Shown here one piece after another: positions 57,770 through 64,000 of a stretch of 64,000 nucleotides of DNA. A program made the translations under genes and the position numbers. The stretch is from the NCBI RefSeq assembly GCF_034479555.1, contig NZ_CP140151.1:1054001-1118000 (forward strand), given 5' to 3'. Numbering within the stretch: position 1 is the stretch's first letter; every line of letters begins with the position of its first letter. The notes under the pieces were generated by a model. It made no database searches. It worked only from the letters and a program-made list of their open reading frames with translations, and had not been told where the DNA came from. The DNA is from Chromohalobacter canadensis (GTDB lineage: Bacteria > Pseudomonadota > Gammaproteobacteria > Pseudomonadales > Halomonadaceae).

Positions 57770-59386
57770 TCACTCGTCGCCATTGCCGAGCACGCGATTG
57801 CGCCCCGCCAGCTTGGCGCGGTAGAGCCTTTGATCGATGGCGTCGAGCCCCGCCTCGACGCTGGCAGCATCATGCAGGCCCGCCACCCCGGCAGAGAACG
57901 TCACGCCGATATCGCCGCGGTCGTTGATCGTTTGCGTCTGCGATTGGAACTGCAGGCGTATGCGTTCGATCGCGCGTTGCGCGTCCTCGGGACTGCAGTG
58001 CGGCAACACGACACAAAACGCCCCACCGGCATAACGCCCCACGTGGTCGATGAAACGCAGCTGCTGCGTCAAGTGCTCCGCGAGGCGGCGGATCACGTAA
58101 TCGCCGCTGGCATGCCCATGATGGGCATTCAGTGCCCCCACATGGTCGATATCGATCAGCGCTAGACTAGTCGGCGTACCGCTACGCTGCGCACGGGCGA
58201 ATTCGACTTCCAACAACTCTTGCAAGGCCGCGTAGGTGAGCACGCCGGTCAGGCCATCGCGCGCCACCCAGCGCCGCGAGCCACGCACTCGGTGCGCGTG
58301 TGACAAGACCGTAGCCACCAGGGCATCGTCATCGACCGGCTTGCCAAGAAAAGCGTCACCGCTACGCGTCAGGGCCTGCTCACGCACATCATCGCCAGCC
58401 GCCAGATACACCACGGGCAAGTCACGCCAAGCGTCATCGAGACGCATCACGCGGGCCATCTCGCGTCCTGTGCACATGGGCAAGCGCGTGTCCACCAAGG
58501 CCAGGTCGGGACGATAATCGCGCAGTGCGCCCAGGGTCTCGGCCGGCACATTGACCACCCATGAATCGATGCCCGCACCGTCCAGCACCAAGTGGTAATG
58601 TTCAGCCAGTTCGACATCGTCATCGACGATCAGCACGCGCAGCGGTTCCGGCGTGGGGCGCAGAATCAGGCGCTCCAGGCATCTGTCGATCAGCGAGGCA
58701 TCCAGCGGCGATACGAAATAACCCGCCGCGCCATGGCGAATCGCCGCGAGTCGCGCCGCAAAATCGTCCTCATCGCCGAATATCAGCAGGTGCGGCGGAG
58801 ACTGCCAGGCGTTCCACCAGGCACTCCAACGAGAACGCGGAACGCTACGCTCGTCGATCAGCACTGCATCGGGTTGCCACGCCACCAGAGCCTCGACGTC
58901 ATGCATGGCATACTCGTGACACACATATCCCAACGCGCTCAAGGCCTCACCCAGCGCGCGTCGCCCTAGTGGCTCGTCACCGAGCAAGGCAACACGCCCC
59001 GACGCGGTATCTCGCTGGACCATCGTGGCGTGTGCGGGAAACAGGTCGTCGAGATGGGGCAGTTGCTCCGCCCCGGTTTGCAGACGCGATTGCAGCGCCG
59101 CCAGTGTATAGGGGGCAGGCAGCACGCCCCCATCGAGCCACTGGCGAACCTGGCACGCCACCTCGCCACATGTCTCGCTCAAGGCGTCATAGCCGAAACT
59201 ACCGGCGGAATCCGCGATACGTTGCAGGGCCTCGCAGACTGCCTCCAGTTCCACCGCCGATGCGGCATTATCGCGGGCACTCATTTCCTCGACTTGCGCC
59301 ATTATCGCCTGCACGTCGTCATGCAGTCTCTCGACGTATTGCACGCGTAATGCCTCGAGGCGCCGACTGCGTTCGCTCTCTTGCAT
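57770..59386 (-). CDS. Degenerate Hpt-REC-REC-GGDEF protein
   Basis: A 538-aa signalling protein. The N-terminal Hpt-like region (about 15-115) has Gln where the phospho-His should be (LQRIADSAGSFG). A first REC-like domain (about 120-235) is degenerate, while the second (about 245-365) keeps acidic residues, the phospho-Asp in LVDTRLP and the Lys in GKPVD. The C-terminal GGDEF domain has AGGAF instead of GGDEF, so cyclase activity is unlikely, but the inhibitory site RFID stands five residues before it. It may act as a c-di-GMP receptor. Stand-alone, convergent with der. Confidence 0.82.
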   Translation of the reverse strand: MQESERSRRLEALRVQYVERLHDDVQAIMAQVEEMSARDNAASAVELEAVCEALQRIADSAGSFGYDALSETCGEVACQVRQWLDGGVLPAPYTLAALQSRLQTGAEQLPHLDDLFPAHATMVQRDTASGRVALLGDEPLGRRALGEALSALGYVCHEYAMHDVEALVAWQPDAVLIDERSVPRSRWSAWWNAWQSPPHLLIFGDEDDFAARLAAIRHGAAGYFVSPLDASLIDRCLERLILRPTPEPLRVLIVDDDVELAEHYHLVLDGAGIDSWVVNVPAETLGALRDYRPDLALVDTRLPMCTGREMARVMRLDDAWRDLPVVYLAAGDDVREQALTRSGDAFLGKPVDDDALVATVLSHAHRVRGSRRWVARDGLTGVLTYAALQELLEVEFARAQRSGTPTSLALIDIDHVGALNAHHGHASGDYVIRRLAEHLTQQLRFIDHVGRYAGGAFCVVLPHCSPEDAQRAIERIRLQFQSQTQTINDRGDIGVTFSAGVAGLHDAASVEAGLDAIDQRLYRAKLAGRNRVLGNGDE

Positions 59387-59436
59387 ATCGCCCTCTCCCT
59401 GACCTTAAGTCCGCCTCGCAGCACTGAATATTACGA

Positions 59437-60300
59437 TTATTGCGCCTCTTGCATCGCGCCCACCCACTGGCAGGCAAACTGCCAGGCGGCGCGTCCGCTT
59501 CTCACCCCACGCAAGGTGGCAAAACGCACCGCGTCCTCGCGGGCCGCATCGCTCCAGGCGTCATCCCCACCCAGGTAGTGTACCCAATGCCGGCACGCAT
59601 CGAGGTAGGTGTCCTGGTTGAAGGGATGAAAGGCCAGCCACAACCCGAAGCGATCGGAGAGCGAGATGCGCTCCTCCACCGCGTCGCCATGATGGAGCTC
59701 GCCGTCGACCAACCGAGTGTCCTGATTATCGCCGAGCGACTCGGGCAACAAGTGGCGCCGGTTGGACGTCGCATACAACAACACGTTTTCGGGCGGGCCG
59801 GTCAAGGTACCATCGAGCACGCTCTTGAGCGCTTTATAGGCGTCGTCGTGGCCTTCAAAAGAGAGATCATCGCAGTATACGATGAAGCGATGCGTCGAGC
59901 CTCGCAGTCGCTGCACCAACCCTGGTAGACCCACCAGGTCGTGGCGGTCGACCTGAATCAGGCGCAACCCTTCCGGTGCCAGCGTGTTGAGCAAGGCTCT
60001 GACCATCGACGACTTGCCGCTGCCGCGTGCCCCCCACAGCAGCGCATGATTCGCCGGGCGTCCGTGCAAGAAAGCGCGCGTGTTGTTCAAAAGCGCCGTC
60101 TTCTGGCGCTCGATGCCGACCAGGTCGTCCATGCCGACGCTATCGCGCGCAGCCACCGGGATCAATTGGCCGCCCAGCGCGTTACGCTGCCAGATTGCCG
60201 CCACATCACGCGACCAATCGACAGCCGCGGGTTCCGGTGGCAACCATGCCTCGACCCGGTCCAGCACCTTGTGCAGACGTTGCGCTAGATCGGCGTCCAT
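59437..60300 (-). CDS. DUF815-family P-loop ATPase
   Basis: A 287-aa AAA-like ATPase. Walker A is GARGSGKSS, a Walker-B-like IVYCDDLSFEG follows, and ATSNRRHLLPE resembles sensor 1. This matches DUF815, a widespread family of unknown role. I chose the ATG at 60300 because AGGAGGAG precedes it directly; two upstream ATGs add basic residues. No partner gene is adjacent in the same direction. Confidence 0.82.
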   Translation of the reverse strand: MDADLAQRLHKVLDRVEAWLPPEPAAVDWSRDVAAIWQRNALGGQLIPVAARDSVGMDDLVGIERQKTALLNNTRAFLHGRPANHALLWGARGSGKSSMVRALLNTLAPEGLRLIQVDRHDLVGLPGLVQRLRGSTHRFIVYCDDLSFEGHDDAYKALKSVLDGTLTGPPENVLLYATSNRRHLLPESLGDNQDTRLVDGELHHGDAVEERISLSDRFGLWLAFHPFNQDTYLDACRHWVHYLGGDDAWSDAAREDAVRFATLRGVRSGRAAWQFACQWVGAMQEAQ

Positions 60301-60423
60301 CCTTCTCCTCCTGTCGTCGTTCATTCTAGAATCCCGCACGTATATCGCTGGTTGACCCTACGGGGCATCAGGGTATCTTGGAGCCGTTTGGTTGCCGGGT
60401 CCAGAACCCATCAGGAGATTCTC

Positions 60424-61239
60424 ATGCAAAGGACGTTGCCGTCTCGCCTACGTACACCGCTCGCCATCGCCATGGTCGGCCTAACGCTCGCCGCCTGCAG
60501 CACTTCGCCCTTAGGGCGAAATCAGTTGGCCCTGTTTTCCAACGATGAACTCGAGCAGATGGGGCAGCAAAGTTTCACCCAGTATCAGGAAGAATTGCCC
60601 GAGGTCGGAGGCGCCACGCACGACTACGTGCAGTGCGTAGCCGGGGCCATCACCGCCGAGGTACCTGCCGATGCGCAGGCCGATGAATGGGAAGTCAAAG
60701 TCTTCGAGGACGACTCGGCCAATGCCTTCGCACTGCCGGGAGGCTACATTGGGGTCAATAGCGGCCTGCTGGATATCACCGAGAACCAAGACCAGCTGGC
60801 CGCCGTCATCGGTCACGAGGTGGCCCACGTTCTTGCGAATCACGCCAACGAGCGCGTGTCGACGCAAGCCGCCACGCAGACCGGGCTCTCGATCCTGCAA
60901 TCGGCCGCAGGACTGGAAGGTGCCACCGGCGAGCAGCTCATGGGACTCCTCGGCGCGGGCGCCCAATACGGCGTGATCCTGCCCTTCTCGCGCAAGCATG
61001 AGTCAGAAGCCGACAAGCTCGGCCTGGACTTGATGGCCGAGGCCGGCTTCAATCCCAGCGCCAGTATCGAGCTGTGGCAGAACATGGCCGCGCAAAGCCA
61101 GGGTGCGCCCCCGGAATGGCTCTCCACCCACCCCAGCAACCAGTCACGCATTCAAGGCTTGCAAGATCGTCTCGATGAAGCCAAGCCGCTCTACGAGCAG
61201 GCCCGGGCCAACGGCAAGCGCCCCAACTGTCAACGCTGA
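60424..61239 (+). CDS. M48-family lipoprotein metalloprotease (LoiP/YcaL-like)
   Basis: A 271-aa lipoprotein protease: signal with lipobox LAAC (Cys about 25), zinc site HEVAH in AAVIGHEVAHVLANH, third ligand Glu in HESEADKLGLDL, and the following FNPSASIELWQNM. Unlike BepA it has no TPR domain. The ATG at 60424 is chosen for CAGGAG upstream and an intact signal; the frame starts 24 codons earlier without a signal. Likely degrades misfolded envelope proteins. Confidence 0.9.
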   Translation: MQRTLPSRLRTPLAIAMVGLTLAACSTSPLGRNQLALFSNDELEQMGQQSFTQYQEELPEVGGATHDYVQCVAGAITAEVPADAQADEWEVKVFEDDSANAFALPGGYIGVNSGLLDITENQDQLAAVIGHEVAHVLANHANERVSTQAATQTGLSILQSAAGLEGATGEQLMGLLGAGAQYGVILPFSRKHESEADKLGLDLMAEAGFNPSASIELWQNMAAQSQGAPPEWLSTHPSNQSRIQGLQDRLDEAKPLYEQARANGKRPNCQR

Positions 61240-61257
61240 TCGCCCTCTGAAAAGCCA

Positions 61258-61318
61258 GTGGGAGGGAACTTGTTCCCGATTGGTTCAGGCCTCTGATCGC
61301 GAATAAATTCGCTCCCAC
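61258..61318. repeat. REP-like intergenic hairpin element
   Basis: GTGGGAG (61258-61264) and CTCCCAC (61312-61318) bound a 61-bp element. Its halves each fold: GGGAACTTGTTCCC and GCGAATAAATTCGC. It lies between convergent genes. It resembles REP elements common in Pseudomonas and relatives. Confidence 0.6.
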
Positions 61319-61350
61319 ACCAGAGCCTGACCTCAGGTGCCTGCGGAACG

Positions 61351-63113
<1,763 letters not shown>

Positions 63114-63180
63114 TTATCGGTTGGTTTGACTCATGTAGCGCTCGGCCATGGCGCAAGAGCGCGCCACACTCCGGCACGCC

Positions 63181-63738
63181 TCAATCGCGCAGTACCTCGC
63201 CGCTTGCCAGATCACGGATCGTGCTCGGCCGCGCGTACCCGCCAAGCGCCCCATCGACGAGCGTCACCGCCTCGCCGAAGGCCGCACGTATATCGTCGGC
63301 GCTCATCGCAGGCGGCTCTCCGGCGCGATTGGCCGAGGTCGAGACCAGCGGACCGCCGAAGGCGTTGCACAATGCTTGTACCAGGGGATGATCGCTGACA
63401 CGTACCGCCAGGGTGGCGTGCTCACCGCGCAACAACGGGCGTGCCCGCCCGTTGTCAGGTATCAGCCAGGTTGTGGGCACCATTTGGCTGGCCGCCAGGC
63501 GCGTACGCTGCGTCTCGTCGAGCCCTTCCAGCCAGGGAGCCAGTTGAGACACGGCCCCGGCGATCAGGATCAGCCCCTTGGCAGGATCGCGTTGCTTGAG
63601 TTCGATCAGCCGCGCCAGCGCGGCATCGTCATCGGGATCACAGCCCAGCCCCCACACCGCTTCGGTGGGATAGGCCACGATGGCGCCACGGCGCAAGGCC
63701 GCCACGGCGTGACTGAAAGTGTCGGAGGTTTCTGACAT
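63181..63738 (-). CDS. tsaC: L-threonylcarbamoyladenylate synthase TsaC
   Basis: Makes threonylcarbamoyl-AMP for the t6A37 modification of tRNA. 185 aa, YrdC fold: AYPTEAVWGLGCDP, LIELKQRDPAKGL (the KxR-like site) and LVSTSANRAGEPPAMS. ATG 63738 is chosen by similarity; a TTG 10 codons upstream has no better ribosome site. Confidence 0.93.
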   Translation of the reverse strand: MSETSDTFSHAVAALRRGAIVAYPTEAVWGLGCDPDDDAALARLIELKQRDPAKGLILIAGAVSQLAPWLEGLDETQRTRLAASQMVPTTWLIPDNGRARPLLRGEHATLAVRVSDHPLVQALCNAFGGPLVSTSANRAGEPPAMSADDIRAAFGEAVTLVDGALGGYARPSTIRDLASGEVLRD

Positions 63739-63849
63739 GGCGAAGGATGTCGCTTCACGGCGATACAAGGTAGAGCCATCTTATCACGCACCTGGAGGAA
63801 AACGCCGCGCCACGCTGTCGCAGGCGACCTGACAACCACCAAAACGTGC

Positions 63850-64000
63850 CTAGCATGTAGTCCGTCGAACCCACCCCCCACTGACCTGCGCCGCCTGGCC
63901 GTCGAGCTCCAGCTCCAGCAGGCGCATCTGGCATCCGCCGACATCCAGCTCGCTGCGCTCGACGAGCACATCCAGCGGCGTGGGAGCCTTGTCCAACAGC
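63850..64000 (-). CDS. dprA: DprA C-terminal end (5' part outside window)
   Basis: Only the last 50 codons are present: a winged-helix-like segment reading LLDKAPTPLDVLVERSEL, then LLELELDGQAAQVSGGW, then the stop TAG at 63852-63850. This matches the C-terminal domain of DprA, the RecA loader for incoming single-stranded DNA. The dprA-tsaC-hemF-aroE order supports it. A short spacer separates it from tsaC. Confidence 0.7.
   Translation of the reverse strand, partial: LLDKAPTPLDVLVERSELDVGGCQMRLLELELDGQAAQVSGGWVRRTTC

Overview
The window is a GC-rich gammaproteobacterial chromosome segment. Gene order and protein sequence point to the Halomonadaceae (Chromohalobacter/Halomonas type); this is an inference from synteny and no 16S gene is present. 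Most of it is conserved housekeeping sequence in blocks also known from Pseudomonas: dapA-bamC; queA-tgt-yajC-secD-secF ... suhB-trmJ-iscR; ndk-rlmN-pilW-rodZ-ispG-hisS-yfgM-bamB-der; and dprA-tsaC-hemF-aroE.

Layout. 1-5.4 kb: bamC (partial), dapA, bcp, an AI-2E family permease, tusA and the periplasmic protease bepA, whose stop codon lies on the edge of a 141-bp MITE-like element. 5.5-15.9 kb: a GlxA-type regulator, a DUF2959-type lipoprotein and fabV in one overlapping operon, then glutathione peroxidase, Nudix, a divergent MFS/TetR pair, an AidB-like acyl-CoA dehydrogenase, a LysE exporter, an MliC-like lipoprotein and an EAL protein. 15.9-18.4 kb: membrane PQQ glucose dehydrogenase. 18.7-28.3 kb: a genomic island next to a tRNA-Leu(CAA) gene, bounded by imperfect direct repeats of about 60 bp. 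It carries a three-gene restriction-like cassette (MmeI-fold N6-adenine methyltransferase, SF2 helicase, GIY-YIG protein), a degenerate copy of the tRNA 3' end, AT-rich membrane proteins of unknown role, a frameshifted phage Dam-type methylase and a zinc-ribbon protein. No integrase is seen.

28.5-34 kb: queuosine genes and yajC-secDF. 34.1-44.2 kb: a catabolic insertion between secF and suhB. A sigma-54 activator is divergent from a seven-gene operon (ureohydrolase, YjiH-type membrane protein, AruI-like TPP decarboxylase, NCS1 permease, nitrilase-family amidase, MBL hydrolase, aldehyde dehydrogenase) preceded by a near-perfect -24/-12 promoter. It probably converts a guanidino compound derived from arginine. 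44.2-57.8 kb: a SuhB homologue with altered metal ligands, trmJ, and an isc locus reduced to iscR-iscS-iscA, with IscS lacking the usual C-terminal tail. The conserved block to der follows. 57.8-64 kb: a degenerate Hpt-REC-REC-GGDEF protein, a DUF815 ATPase, an M48 lipoprotein protease, a REP-like hairpin, then aroE, hemF, tsaC and the 3' end of dprA.

The most likely novel material is the island cassette, in which helicase and GIY-YIG protein share a small domain and the GIY-YIG protein repeats a short LGLL motif, and the guanidino catabolic operon.
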